From a virus, in IMG/VR virus record IMGVR_UViG_3300042465_003746, positions 23,414 through 87,413 of that record: a stretch of 64,000 nt of DNA. One strand, 5' to 3'. Of the stretch, positions 14,935-23,046 are shown piece after piece (position 1 is the first letter of the stretch; the number at the start of each line of letters is the position of its first letter). Below the pieces are notes generated by a model. The model ran no database searches. It saw nothing but the letters and a program-made list of their open reading frames with translations, and had not been told where the DNA came from. A program made the position numbers and the translations under genes.

Positions 14935-15402
14935 ATGAAACAATTCAGAAATACACAATACTATGTTACTGATAAACAAGAAGTTTATAATGTAACAACA
15001 AAAAGATATGTAAAGCCTTATCTTGCATCTAATGGAAAGAATCCTAACAAGAAATACTTAGCGGTTGGTTTGTATATTGATGGTAAAAGAAAGAATATTC
15101 TTTACCATAGATTAATTGCCGAAGTACATATGCCCAATACTCTTAATTTACCACAGATAAATCACATTGATGGAGATATATATAACAATTCTATTTCTAA
15201 TTTAGAATGGTGTAGTGCTTCTATAAATAACATTCATGCTATTAGAACAGGACTAAGACCTACTAAATTAAATATGGAGAAAGCTAATGAGATTAGATCT
15301 TTATTAGCTAGTGGTCATACTATAAATGAAGTATGTAAAATTTACAATGTTGGTAGAACTATTGTCTCTAAAATAAGAGATAACATTTCTTGGAAAATAT
15401 AA
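14935..15402 (+). CDS. HNH homing endonuclease (free-standing)
   Basis: A 155-aa protein; start placed at the ATG at 14935 because an upstream TTG lies inside the promoter box. Residues 55-85 or so carry the HNH core: LYHRLIAEVHMPN, then INHIDGDIYNNSISNLEWC (HNH_3 type, with the NHIDG and N-x-x-x-N-LEW motifs). The C-terminal 45 residues form a helix-turn-helix resembling NUMOD1/HTH repeats (GHTINEVCKIYNVGRTIVSKI). It is the only plus-strand gene among minus-strand early genes, typical for a mobile endonuclease. No split host gene was found around it, so it seems free-standing. Confidence 0.9.
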   Translation: MKQFRNTQYYVTDKQEVYNVTTKRYVKPYLASNGKNPNKKYLAVGLYIDGKRKNILYHRLIAEVHMPNTLNLPQINHIDGDIYNNSISNLEWCSASINNIHAIRTGLRPTKLNMEKANEIRSLLASGHTINEVCKIYNVGRTIVSKIRDNISWKI

Positions 15403-15504
15403 TGCACCCCAGTTGTAATAGCTCTATTGGCTAAATGAAAGCATAAGTTCATATACAATCAATATTACAACTGCTCACCCTTGGGAAGTGAGTTGTGGTG
15501 CATT
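15401..15504 (+). ncRNA. Compact three-stem structured RNA directly after the HNH gene
   Basis: Three nested perfect stems in 104 bases: P1 AATGCACC (15401-15408) with GGTGCATT (15497-15504); P2 CAGTTGTAATA (15410-15420) with TATTACAACTG (15463-15473), 11 bp; P3 CTCAC (15474-15478) with GTGAG (15488-15492). Together they form a three-way junction with almost no unpaired linker. P1 starts in the HNH stop codon. It is not a tRNA (no T or D loop). It may be an intron remnant, ribozyme-like or target-related RNA. Strand is assumed from the HNH gene. Confidence 0.5.
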
Positions 15505-15544
15505 AAGTGAATAGTTTGTATACTTATTCAGGTATATTAAATTA

Positions 15545-15572
15545 AGCCATACCCTATTTAAAGGGTATGACT
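15545..15572 (+). terminator. Long hairpin without T run
   Basis: AAGCCATACCCT and AGGGTATGACTT pair over 11 of 12 positions around the loop TTTAA (core CATACCCT 15548-15555, AGGGTATG 15562-15569). It lies downstream of the HNH gene and its structured RNA. There is no T run, so termination is only possible, not shown. Confidence 0.4.
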
Positions 15573-15699
15573 TATCAATGCTTTAAGCATTCTCGTTACG
15601 TAACCATTCAAGGCTAGTAACTACTCCATTAACTATACACATAACTGAAAATCAATTAGTTAAGTAATAAAATAAGTACGTCACGTGTACTAACGTTGC

Positions 15700-15733
15700 T
15701 ATATTCACCGAGAGAGTGAAGGTATATTCACCG
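15700..15733. repeat. Direct repeat TATATTCACCG, two copies
   Basis: TATATTCACCG occurs at 15700-15710 and 15723-15733, 23 bases apart (about two helical turns), followed by a CACCGC-AAA-GCGGTG hairpin (15742-15756). The group lies just past the end of the 92-aa minus-strand gene, in a 358-base gap (15403-15760) that has no other gene. It could be a protein-binding site or part of the terminator. Confidence 0.4.
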
Positions 15734-15760
15734 AAGGACTGCACCGCAAAGCGGTGACCC

Positions 15761-16039
15761 TTAAAGGATCACTGCTTTGAAGTAGTTGCTGTCAGGCTTA
15801 GCCTCGAATGCTACTCTGTCTGAGTAGTCATCACCCATTGGCAATGCAGTTTGTACTGCTTCCAATGTGTGTTCACTCTTCATGAACAGAGATGCATAAG
15901 AACTGCCACAAGCTAAGCCGTTAAGCTCTTTGTCTTTGCGGAAGACAACTAGCACACGCGGTTCGAACTCGCCAGTCATCTTATCGTCAGCCCAAACTGG
16001 GCACTCAACTGTCTTAATTTGGTGGATTGAAATTTTCAT
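15761..16039 (-). CDS. Hypothetical protein of higher G+C (92 aa)
   Basis: A 92-aa protein starting MKISIHQIKTVECPVW. It contains a WADDKMTGEFEPRVLVVFRK segment and looks like a mixed alpha/beta domain; no family recognised. Its DNA is close to half G+C and uses codons such as CGC, GGC and CTG, unlike the AT-rich neighbours. Its 80-base leader (16040-16120) is also G+C-rich and contains a GTGGT-TAGC-ACCAC hairpin. Recent acquisition from another genome, or strong selection for expression, would explain this. Confidence 0.7.
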   Translation of the reverse strand: MKISIHQIKTVECPVWADDKMTGEFEPRVLVVFRKDKELNGLACGSSYASLFMKSEHTLEAVQTALPMGDDYSDRVAFEAKPDSNYFKAVIL

Positions 16040-16659
16040 AGTCTAAAGTTTAAAGGCGGGATGTGTTCCCCGTCCAAGATTTAGTGGGGGTTGTTGACTG
16101 TGGTGCTAACCACAAGATCGAATTTCTAATAAAAAATAATATAATAAAAAATAAAAAATAATACCATATATTACTTTGCACTAGATTTACTTTGTTTTAC
16201 TTAAAAACTATATTAGTAAGCATCATAAACTAGGAACATAAATAAAGGGATATAAAGGGGGGGTATAATTTAATACTCCATAGGGTATGAAGTTTGTTAA
16301 GAGAATAAAAAATAAAAATATAATTATAATTATAAATAAGGATGTACAATGCACATATCTAGTAGAATAGATATATGCATCTACGTTGTAGATTTATCTA
16401 TACTATACTTTAAAAAGATAATTACTTTCTTATCAACTAGTTACAACTTTTTACTATAGGTCCTCGGTGGCTACTAATATACCTACAGCTATAGTAGTGG
16501 CATACCTCTAGGGGTATGTTCATACTATACCTAGAGCTATAGTAAGCCTCATAACTATAATATTTTACAATGTCAAGCATTTATTAATATTTATTTTACA
16601 TCTACTATTTGTGAATAATATTATGTAATTTAGCGGCAACCAAACAATTCCCTCTCAAT
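16040..16659. promoter_or_regulatory. Divergent control region between early (minus) and late (plus) blocks
   Basis: 620 bases without a credible gene, located where transcription diverges. Parts are extremely AT-rich (16125-16160, 16300-16340). It includes a run of 7 G (16257-16263), the repeat cluster at 16479-16545 and the 9-mer TAGCGGCAA at 16631-16639 just before the exonuclease gene. It is a good place for promoters of both blocks, and AT-rich tracts plus repeats would also fit a replication origin; neither is proven. Confidence 0.5.
16479..16545. repeat. Imperfect 19-base direct repeats flanking a hairpin
   Basis: ATACCTACAGCTATAGTAG (16479-16497) and ATACCTAGAGCTATAGTAA (16527-16545) agree at 17 of 19 positions, 48 bases apart. 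Between them CATACC (16501-16506) pairs with GGTATG (16513-16518). A further ACTATAGGT at about 16453 is inverted relative to the repeat core. This looks like an operator or initiator-binding array. Confidence 0.45.
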
Positions 16660-17442
16660 ATGAAGACCGTAAGAAAAAGAATGTTTTACGATATTGAAGT
16701 ATCCTATTTTATCATCAGTGCATGGCGACTAGGATATAACCTTTCAATACAACCTCACCAAATTATTAAATACCCTGAAGTAATATGTATCTCCTGGAAG
16801 TGGGAAGGAGAAGATGAAGTCCATAATTTAAGATGGGACGAGAACCAAAGTGATAAGACTCTCATAGAAGATTTTATAAAGGAACTAAACAAAGCAAATC
16901 AAATAGTAGCACACAACGGAGATAGATTCGATTTAAAATGGTTAAGAACTAGGGCTATTCTACATGGCCTATATATGGCTCCTAGATATGAAACTATAGA
17001 TACCCTTAAAATAGCTAAGTCACAATTTAACTTTGCCTCTAATAAACTTGACGAGTTAGGTAAATTCTTAGGACTAGGACAAAAGATTCATACAGATTAT
17101 TCTCTATGGGATAAAATATGTCAAGAGAAGTCAGAAGAAGCCCTAAACGATATGGTTACTTACTGCGATCAAGATGTTAAATTACTTGAAAAGATATATG
17201 AGAAACTAAGACCTTACGCTAAAACACAATTCAACTACGGTAAACTTTACGGTGATGACAATTGGGCATGTCCAGAATGCGGTTCCCTAAAAGTACGAGT
17301 TAACAAGTCATATACTACTCCTATGGGAGTAAGAAGATATTATCTACGATGTCTAACTAAATCATGCAGCACTAACTTCCCTGTAAGCAACAGAACCTAT
17401 CTTAAAATGATGGAGTGGAAGATTAAATCAGATAACATCTAA
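16660..17442 (+). CDS. RNase H-fold 3'-5' exonuclease with C-terminal zinc ribbon
   Basis: A 260-aa DEDD-type nuclease. Exo I is YDIEVS (residues 10-15, D11 and E13), exo II is IVAHNGDRFDLKWL (near 84-97), exo III is MVTYCDQDVKLLEKI (Y-x-x-x-D, near 165-180). This is the YprB-like RNase_H_2 layout. Residues about 205-243 add a zinc ribbon (CPECG ... CLTKSC), which may bind DNA or RNA. It is the first gene of the plus-strand block. A role in DNA processing or host DNA breakdown is inferred. Confidence 0.85.
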   Translation: MKTVRKRMFYDIEVSYFIISAWRLGYNLSIQPHQIIKYPEVICISWKWEGEDEVHNLRWDENQSDKTLIEDFIKELNKANQIVAHNGDRFDLKWLRTRAILHGLYMAPRYETIDTLKIAKSQFNFASNKLDELGKFLGLGQKIHTDYSLWDKICQEKSEEALNDMVTYCDQDVKLLEKIYEKLRPYAKTQFNYGKLYGDDNWACPECGSLKVRVNKSYTTPMGVRRYYLRCLTKSCSTNFPVSNRTYLKMMEWKIKSDNI

Positions 17443-17516
17443 ACCCTTTTTAAATATTTTAACTATAAAATTTGGATAGTAACTTATTAATATTGATATT
17501 TGTACTATCAAATTTG

Positions 17517-17524
17517 TATATTTG
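17517..17524 (+). promoter_or_regulatory. Bacteroidota-type -7 box before the winged-helix gene
   Basis: TATATTTG, with a TTTG 14 bases upstream (17499-17502; the usual spacing is nearer 19). It lies between the exonuclease stop and the ATG at 17556. A start site near 17530 would leave a leader of about 26 bases with AAGGAAG before the ATG. Confidence 0.5.
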
Positions 17525-17555
17525 CATGTTTAGTAGAAATAAAAAAGGAAGAAAA

Positions 17556-17828
17556 ATGGTAATGGTTTACTTAGATACAAAGGATAGTATTCTTTTAAAA
17601 TCTAATGACAGAACATTTCATGTGTTGTATTATATATTACGTCAAACTAATTTTGAAACTAATCTTTGGTATTCAGATAAGATTAACAAAACTTATATAA
17701 TGAACAAACTCGGTATATCTGTACCTGGTTTAGACAAGCACATAGCTTCCCTAAAGGAAAGAGAATTTATTAGACCTGCCGAAGTTAGGGGGAGGTATAG
17801 AATTAATTTAGAATTACTATCGACATAA
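17556..17828 (+). CDS. Winged-helix DNA-binding regulator (90 aa)
   Basis: Start set at the ATG at 17556, downstream of the promoter box and preceded by AAGGAAG; the longer frame from 17472 would run through the promoter. The protein MVMVYLDTKDSILL... shows the winged-helix plan: a helix with YIMNKLGISVPGLDKHIASLKE as the recognition part and EFIRPAEVRGRYRIN as the wing. Similar domains occur in plasmid RepL-type initiators and phage regulators. It may control the early-to-late switch. Confidence 0.7.
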   Translation: MVMVYLDTKDSILLKSNDRTFHVLYYILRQTNFETNLWYSDKINKTYIMNKLGISVPGLDKHIASLKEREFIRPAEVRGRYRINLELLST

Positions 17829-17839
17829 GCTACTGAGGA

Positions 17840-18043
17840 ATGAAAGTTGGAGAATTCATATCGGATGACTTAGACATATTATTTAAAAAGGAACAGAGAT
17901 TTGCGAATCAATTTGAGTACTACTGTAAAGAACACAATAAGATATTCAGTACTCAGATTTGTTTGACAGCCGCAAATCCTGTTTTATTCATCTTACAAAT
18001 TATAATAAAAAATGGGAACAACGGAGAAATTAAAAGTAGCTAA
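17840..18043 (+). CDS. Hypothetical protein (67 aa)
   Basis: A 67-aa frame starting MKVGEFISDDLDILFKKEQ, 11 bases after the regulator gene and overlapping the next gene by 32 bases. The N-terminal half is charged and helical. The overlap is longer than usual here, so the C-terminal part or the whole gene is less certain. Confidence 0.45.
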   Translation: MKVGEFISDDLDILFKKEQRFANQFEYYCKEHNKIFSTQICLTAANPVLFILQIIIKNGNNGEIKSS

Positions 18044-18398
18044 GGAAATCTTAGCAATGGCATTTTTAGGAGCAACTGACAAAGCAATTGCTGAAGGATT
18101 ACAGTTTAAGTATTCTTCTTATTCAGTAGAAGACGGAGAAAACAAAGGTTGGGTAGTAGATATCATAGTTAAAGAAGCAGGTTATAGTGAAAGAACTATA
18201 CAGCAACTTAAGTACAATTGGCCTACTAACATAGACCCTAAGAATATGGAGTATCATGTTATACTTGATACTATTTCAGCTCTTACACAAGGGGCATTAA
18301 CAATGTGGTACGAGGTAGCTAAGATGTTATCTACTGATGAAGGTTTACAAAAAGCAATTATAGATGAAACAAAGAAAGGTAATATCCCTTCCTACTAA
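18012..18398 (+). CDS. Hypothetical protein with possible helix-turn-helix (128 aa)
   Basis: A 128-aa protein starting MGTTEKLKVAKEILAMAFLGA. Two segments look like helix-turn-helix units: AFLGATDKAIAEGLQF and VKEAGYSERTIQQLKYNW. The C-terminal half is helical and acidic. It may be a regulator; the call is weak. Confidence 0.6.
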   Translation: MGTTEKLKVAKEILAMAFLGATDKAIAEGLQFKYSSYSVEDGENKGWVVDIIVKEAGYSERTIQQLKYNWPTNIDPKNMEYHVILDTISALTQGALTMWYEVAKMLSTDEGLQKAIIDETKKGNIPSY

Positions 18399-18984
18399 TA
18401 GTAGTAAGATATATCGTCAGATTCTTGCATTCATGAATTTTATGCTGAATCTAACACCGCAAGAACGAGATGTATTAGCAGAGATTATTAAGCTAGACAA
18501 TGAATACGAAGCTCTTCCACCAGAGAAGAGAGCTAAGTTTATTTTATCTACAGACATGCGTAAGGAAATAAGAGAAACTCTTAACATAGAAGAGAAACAG
18601 TTTAATGTTATTATATCTAGACTTAAGAGTGATAAGAAATTCTTTATGGGCAAACCCTTACTAGATGATAAAAATATAATTCATCCTCAATTACGGTTTA
18701 AAGCTGATGAAGAAGGATTTCAATTTGAAGTAAATCTTATCATGACTACTATTACCCCAACTACAGGTAAATTTGATAAATTTGTTGATACTCTTCATGA
18801 AGAGATGGGTAATAAAATTATTGAAAAGTATGCTGACGAAACGACATTTGCTACTAAAGAATTAGACACAGCAATGGAACATGCTAAAGCTGCAGTTAAT
18901 GCGTCTAGAGATATAGATGCTTCTAAAGCAAAAGTAATAGAAGAGGAAGATTGGGGAATTGAAATAGAACTACCTAATGACTAG
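18364..18984 (+). CDS. Conserved protein upstream of the packaging genes (206 aa)
   Basis: A 206-aa, mostly helical protein. NLTPQERDVLAEIIKLD near the N-terminus is reminiscent of a LuxR/sigma-type helix-turn-helix start, and EEKQFNVIISRLKSDKKFF could be its recognition helix. The C-terminus is acidic (VIEEEDWGIEIELPND). The first ATG overlaps the previous gene by 35 bases, and internal ATGs at about 18430 are alternatives. Role unknown, possibly DNA binding. Confidence 0.65.
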   Translation: MKQRKVISLPTNSSKIYRQILAFMNFMLNLTPQERDVLAEIIKLDNEYEALPPEKRAKFILSTDMRKEIRETLNIEEKQFNVIISRLKSDKKFFMGKPLLDDKNIIHPQLRFKADEEGFQFEVNLIMTTITPTTGKFDKFVDTLHEEMGNKIIEKYADETTFATKELDTAMEHAKAAVNASRDIDASKAKVIEEEDWGIEIELPND

Positions 18985-19267
18985 TCAACGAGAGATACTA
19001 TTAAAGGTTGCAAAAAAACATGGAATTAATATAGGCCAAGCAGAAGAGATATGGAATTTAATAGGAAATAAAATTGCAGAAGTAATAGGTGATTTAGATA
19101 AAAAAACAAATGACCTATATGATGCAGATAAATTTCACATAATTCATATAGATAATTTTGGTAAATTTATTCCTAATAAAAATAAAATAAGACATGCTAA
19201 TCATTGTCTAAAATTAAAATTAAAACAAAATGGAAGTAAACATAACACTACCGATATTGAAGAATGA
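18977..19267 (+). CDS. HU/IHF-like DNA-bending protein
   Basis: A 96-aa protein. Residues 2-45 give the two N-terminal helices of the HU fold, followed by FHIIHIDNFGKFIPNKNKIRHAN, which matches the HU/IHF beta-arm entry (I-x-x-FGxF). The DNA-binding arm appears shortened: the usual proline at the tip is not seen and the C-terminus is instead lysine- and histidine-rich. crAss-like phages are known to carry IHF-type subunits in this area. It probably bends DNA during packaging or regulation. Confidence 0.75.
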   Translation: MTSQREILLKVAKKHGINIGQAEEIWNLIGNKIAEVIGDLDKKTNDLYDADKFHIIHIDNFGKFIPNKNKIRHANHCLKLKLKQNGSKHNTTDIEE

Positions 19268-19430
19268 CAAAGAAGTTAGTACAACTTTTTACTACATAGT
19301 TGCCATATCTGCAGGTGAAGCTAATACCTCTACTATTTATACTAATGGCCAAGAGTTTACTTGTACAATAGCTTCAGGAGAACTTTGGAATAAAATAAGA
19401 GAGAATAATGCGAGCATTACACGAAAATAA
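19230..19430 (+). CDS. Hypothetical small protein (66 aa)
   Basis: A 66-aa beta-rich frame (MEVNITLPILKNDKEVSTTF...) overlapping the HU-like gene by 38 bases and the next gene by 23. The codon use resembles neighbours. No family recognised. Confidence 0.6.
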   Translation: MEVNITLPILKNDKEVSTTFYYIVAISAGEANTSTIYTNGQEFTCTIASGELWNKIRENNASITRK

Positions 19431-19929
19431 TTATTGGGATATAAACCCTGAATTAGTAATACTAGATGAGTTTAATAAATTCTATACTAAGGATAAATCT
19501 AAGGGCAAAGAAGATAGCTCAAGGATTTTATGGAGTATATACTATGCATATAGCCCCGATTCTAAATTCTTTAATTACCCTAATAAGTTAGATGTTCTTG
19601 CTAGAGATTTCTTAAAAGACCCTAAGTTTAAATGGGAAAGCATTAAAGATATAGTAGGAGCTTTTAGAAATTTAGTACTTACTGATGTAGAAAGATCTCT
19701 AGTAAATTGGAACGAGATAATGGTACTTAGAGATAATTCCCTAAAAGATTTATACAAAGAAGCCATAGAAGCAAAAGATACTGACGAGTTAGTAAAAATA
19801 GATAAGATGCTAAGTAATACTCCTAAAATGTTCGAAGATTACAAGAAGATTAAAAGAGATTACGAAGAAGAAAAAACTACTAAGAAAGGTAAATCAATTA
19901 AATCACTATCAGATAGCGGAGAGATATAA
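19408..19929 (+). CDS. Conserved packaging-region protein (173 aa), possible small-terminase candidate
   Basis: A 173-aa helical protein with an acidic-basic coiled-coil-like C-terminus (DYKKIKRDYEEEKTTKKGKS). It lies four genes before TerL, where a small terminase could be expected, but no DNA-binding motif is visible. It starts MRALHENNYWDINPELVILDEF. Role inferred from position only. Confidence 0.65.
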   Translation: MRALHENNYWDINPELVILDEFNKFYTKDKSKGKEDSSRILWSIYYAYSPDSKFFNYPNKLDVLARDFLKDPKFKWESIKDIVGAFRNLVLTDVERSLVNWNEIMVLRDNSLKDLYKEAIEAKDTDELVKIDKMLSNTPKMFEDYKKIKRDYEEEKTTKKGKSIKSLSDSGEI

Positions 19930-20300
19930 TGATAAATAAAAAACCTTTAACAGAATTACAATTAAATAAATTAGGGTTTTTACCTTATACACAAATTAAA
20001 AATGAACATCGTTATACGTTTTATAATCCTGTATTAGAAGTGGCATTTAATATAAATTATTTTAGTGGATTTAATTATCATAATGAAGAAGATAGAAAAA
20101 ATACAGAAATAATAATTTATGTAAATCCTGATAAATTTTTATATCTTGTTATTTGGAAACATAAGGATATTTCTATTGTAAATTATTTAGTATGTGGTTA
20201 TGCAAAAGAAATATTATATTATGGAAGAATTTTTAATAAATCTATTTTAAATTCTATTAATATAGGAAAACAGTTTAAATATAAAAAAGATTTAATTTAA
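19929..20300 (+). CDS. Hypothetical protein (123 aa)
   Basis: A 123-aa protein rich in tyrosine, asparagine and isoleucine, coupled to the gene before (TAATGATAA overlap) and followed immediately by the cysteine protein. AT-rich throughout. No motif recognised. Confidence 0.65.
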   Translation: MINKKPLTELQLNKLGFLPYTQIKNEHRYTFYNPVLEVAFNINYFSGFNYHNEEDRKNTEIIIYVNPDKFLYLVIWKHKDISIVNYLVCGYAKEILYYGRIFNKSILNSINIGKQFKYKKDLI

Positions 20301-20549
20301 ATGGAACACACTTGGGAAAAATATAAAGCAATTCTTACAGGAATAGGAAATACTTTACTAAAAAATAAAGCAATTGAAGATGTAGCTGCTGACCGTAAAA
20401 AAATATGTGATAGCTGTCCAAGTAAAAAAAGAAACTGTGCTCCAATGATTGGTGAATGCTGTGGAGTATGTGGATGTTCTTTAAGTTTTAAGACAAGAGT
20501 ACTAACAGAGAAATGCCCTAGTAATAAGTGGCCAGCTTTAGAAGAATAA
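20301..20549 (+). CDS. Cysteine-rich zinc-ribbon-like protein (82 aa)
   Basis: Eight cysteines in a pattern CDSCPSKKRNC, then CCGVCGCSL and a later C (TEKCPSNKWP). Two CxxC-type knuckles suggest a structural zinc site. Small proteins of this kind ending in KCP..KW are common next to packaging genes of Bacteroidota phages. Function unknown. Confidence 0.75.
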   Translation: MEHTWEKYKAILTGIGNTLLKNKAIEDVAADRKKICDSCPSKKRNCAPMIGECCGVCGCSLSFKTRVLTEKCPSNKWPALEE

Positions 20550-20550
20550 T

Positions 20551-20841
20551 ATGAGCACAGGGATAAATTATTATTATTTACAAGAAATAATAAATGGAGA
20601 ATTAGTAATAGATTTTATAAAGACTGATCCATGGTGGAAAAAATATATATTAGAAATAGTAGTTCCATTTAATACTTTTAAAGGTAGGGAAGACTTTTTA
20701 AAAAATAGATATTTTTATTTTAGTGATGGAGAATTTAAAGGCACTAAAACTAAAAGTTCTAAAATAAAAAAAATGAAAATAGTAGACTACTTAGAATTAC
20801 ATAATACTGAAGTAGAGAAACCTATTATAAATATATTTTAG
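20551..20841 (+). CDS. Hypothetical protein (96 aa) directly before TerL
   Basis: A 96-aa protein starting MSTGINYYYLQEIINGELV. The stop is TAG, 1 base before the TerL ATG, which also shows that TAG is a real stop in this genome. A basic patch (KGTKTKSSKIKKMK) lies near residue 70. No family recognised. Confidence 0.65.
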   Translation: MSTGINYYYLQEIINGELVIDFIKTDPWWKKYILEIVVPFNTFKGREDFLKNRYFYFSDGEFKGTKTKSSKIKKMKIVDYLELHNTEVEKPIINIF

Positions 20842-20842
20842 T

Positions 20843-23020
20843 ATGATAGTAAACAATTCTAATTTCCGACTTAAAGATATCCCTAATTTTCACCCTGAAT
20901 TAGAGTACTATGAACGTGTAGGATTTTGGAAAGAAGAGAAACGTAAATGTATAGAAGGATATTGGTCATCGGGAAAGTGGATGCCAGGCCCTTTATACTA
21001 CTATGTAAACTTTCATAATATACAATTTGAAGATGAAACTTCAGTAGCTCAAGCATTTGGCTTGCCGTTTCTACGAGATATAGATTGGGAGTTATTTTTT
21101 ATATATGAAGAGTGTAGAGGGTTCTCAGGCTTTAGTGACGATAAGAAATTTACATGTGATAGAAAGTACGGTCCTGAAAAAGAACTAAGTATAAAACTAC
21201 AAAGAATTACAAAAGCAGAATCAGAATCTAAAATTTATATAACAGCTAGAGAATATCTAAGAAAGAATCACGGTAAATCCCTAGGGAAGCCTCTATACAA
21301 AAATGCTTCTCAACATTTTATGTCTATACAGGCACGGGGATCGGGTAAGAGTTACTCTACTTCAGCAATAGTTGCCCATAACTTTCTATTTGATGGTTCA
21401 ACAGATTATGATGACTACGTAGAAAGAAGAAAGCTAAAACAATATACTTCATCTGAAAGTATTATTGGGGCAATTGATACCAAGTATACTATGCCATTAG
21501 TGGATAAAGTAAAGATTGCTCTAGAATTATTACCTGGAACATTTACAATGGGCGATGATATCTATCCGTCACCTTTAGCAGCAGAGTTCTCAGGTTCACT
21601 GCAAGCTAATAAGTTTATTACTTCAGATTTATCTAAATCTAAACTATACCACAGAACCTTTAAAGATAACCCACTAGCAGCCAATGGTACTCGTCCTAAT
21701 ATAGTAGCACTAGATGAAGTTGGTTTCATGTATAATATAAAGGAATCTTGGGGAGCCATTGAAGCAACACAAGCATCTAAAGCTAAAAAGAATCTAGTTA
21801 TATGGGCACTAGGAACAGGGGGACTTGTTTCAGGTAGAGCTGCACTATATGCAGAAAGTATCTTTAGAAATCCTTCTGAATATAACTGCGTAGAGTTTGA
21901 AGATGTATTTGAACACAGAGGAAAGATAGGATACTTTGTTCCTTATTCATTAACAATGAATGAGTTTAAGAAGAATGCTAACAAGGACACAGATTTAGAA
22001 TTAGCTAGAATGTTTATAGAAAATAAACGACAAATAGCTAAGAAATCATCTGACCCTACTGTATATCAAACAGAGATTATTAACGGACCTATGGTTCCGA
22101 GTGAAGCATTCTTAGTATTAGAAGGAGCATTCTTCCCTACGTTACAACTTAAAGAACAACTAGCTGAAGTAGAAGGAGGTAAGTATAAAAAATATATGGA
22201 AGCTTCTTTTAAGGGACACATTAGTTTTAATGAAAAGAATGAGCCAGAGTTTTACACTCAACAAGATGCTCTACCTATAAGAAGTTTTCCACTAGGAAAG
22301 AACGATGAGAAAAAAGGTTGCATAGAAGTTTGGGTAAAACCCCAAAGAAATGACGAAGGAGTTATACCAAGAGGAACTTATATAGCAGGAATAGATGTCG
22401 TTGACAAAGATAAGTCAACTACTGATTCCTTGCCATCTATAGTTGTAATGAATAGGTACACTCGACAAATAGTAGCTGAATACACAGGTAGAACTACTGA
22501 GGCCAAAGATTTCTACGAAATATGTAGAAAGCTGTTGTTATATTTTAATGCAATAGGGATGTATGAGAAAAACCTTATTGGTCTTTATAATTACTTTGAT
22601 CAAAATAAGTGTACTTACTTGCTAGCAGATACTCCTTATCAATTAAGAAGTACTGATACATATAAAGCAGGTACTAACACTTCTAAAGGTATTAACGCTT
22701 CTGGTACAATTAATGCTGAAGCTAGAAGTATGATTAAATCTTGGCTACAAGAAAGAATATCTACTAATTCTGAAACAAGAGTTTACGAAACAATCTATTC
22801 TCCTGCTATGTTAACAGAGTTAGTGATGTGGAATCCTAGTGGTAACTTTGACCGTGTATCCTCACTAGGGATGCTAATGTGGTTAGACGCTACAATGTTC
22901 AAAGAAGCTACACAAAGAGTAGTAGAAACTAAAGGTTTTATGGAGAATCCCTATTGGGCAGAGATGGGTGTATTAAAAAAGAAACCTGTAGGAACCATTA
23001 ATTCCAATTTTTATCCATAA
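20843..23020 (+). CDS. terL: Terminase large subunit (packaging ATPase and nuclease)
   Basis: A 725-aa TerL of crAss-like type. ATPase: ARGSGKSYST (Walker A, near residue 165) and NIVALDEVGF (Walker B, near 290). Nuclease (RNase H fold): YIAGIDVVDKDKS (first Asp, near 514), CTYLLADTP (near 592) and a late D in GNFDRVSSLG (near 670). It drives DNA into the procapsid through the portal and cuts genome units. It is followed 26 bases later by the portal gene. The long N-terminal extension before Walker A is normal for the crAss group. Confidence 0.95.
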   Translation: MIVNNSNFRLKDIPNFHPELEYYERVGFWKEEKRKCIEGYWSSGKWMPGPLYYYVNFHNIQFEDETSVAQAFGLPFLRDIDWELFFIYEECRGFSGFSDDKKFTCDRKYGPEKELSIKLQRITKAESESKIYITAREYLRKNHGKSLGKPLYKNASQHFMSIQARGSGKSYSTSAIVAHNFLFDGSTDYDDYVERRKLKQYTSSESIIGAIDTKYTMPLVDKVKIALELLPGTFTMGDDIYPSPLAAEFSGSLQANKFITSDLSKSKLYHRTFKDNPLAANGTRPNIVALDEVGFMYNIKESWGAIEATQASKAKKNLVIWALGTGGLVSGRAALYAESIFRNPSEYNCVEFEDVFEHRGKIGYFVPYSLTMNEFKKNANKDTDLELARMFIENKRQIAKKSSDPTVYQTEIINGPMVPSEAFLVLEGAFFPTLQLKEQLAEVEGGKYKKYMEASFKGHISFNEKNEPEFYTQQDALPIRSFPLGKNDEKKGCIEVWVKPQRNDEGVIPRGTYIAGIDVVDKDKSTTDSLPSIVVMNRYTRQIVAEYTGRTTEAKDFYEICRKLLLYFNAIGMYEKNLIGLYNYFDQNKCTYLLADTPYQLRSTDTYKAGTNTSKGINASGTINAEARSMIKSWLQERISTNSETRVYETIYSPAMLTELVMWNPSGNFDRVSSLGMLMWLDATMFKEATQRVVETKGFMENPYWAEMGVLKKKPVGTINSNFYP

Positions 23021-23046
23021 ATTTGTATCTTAAATAAATTATTACT

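Noticed and set aside
15401-15504. tRNA gene after the HNH gene
   Set aside because: The ends pair like an acceptor stem, but there is no D loop, no TTC T loop and no plausible anticodon arm, so it is reported as another structured RNA.
14864-15760. Group I intron holding the HNH gene
   Set aside because: No interrupted gene can be joined across it: the flanking genes are complete and read on the opposite strand, and no group I core was recognised.
17472-17555. N-terminal 28-residue extension of the winged-helix protein
   Set aside because: It reads through a TATATTTG promoter box and lacks a leader; the ATG at 17556 has AAGGAAG upstream and starts the domain.
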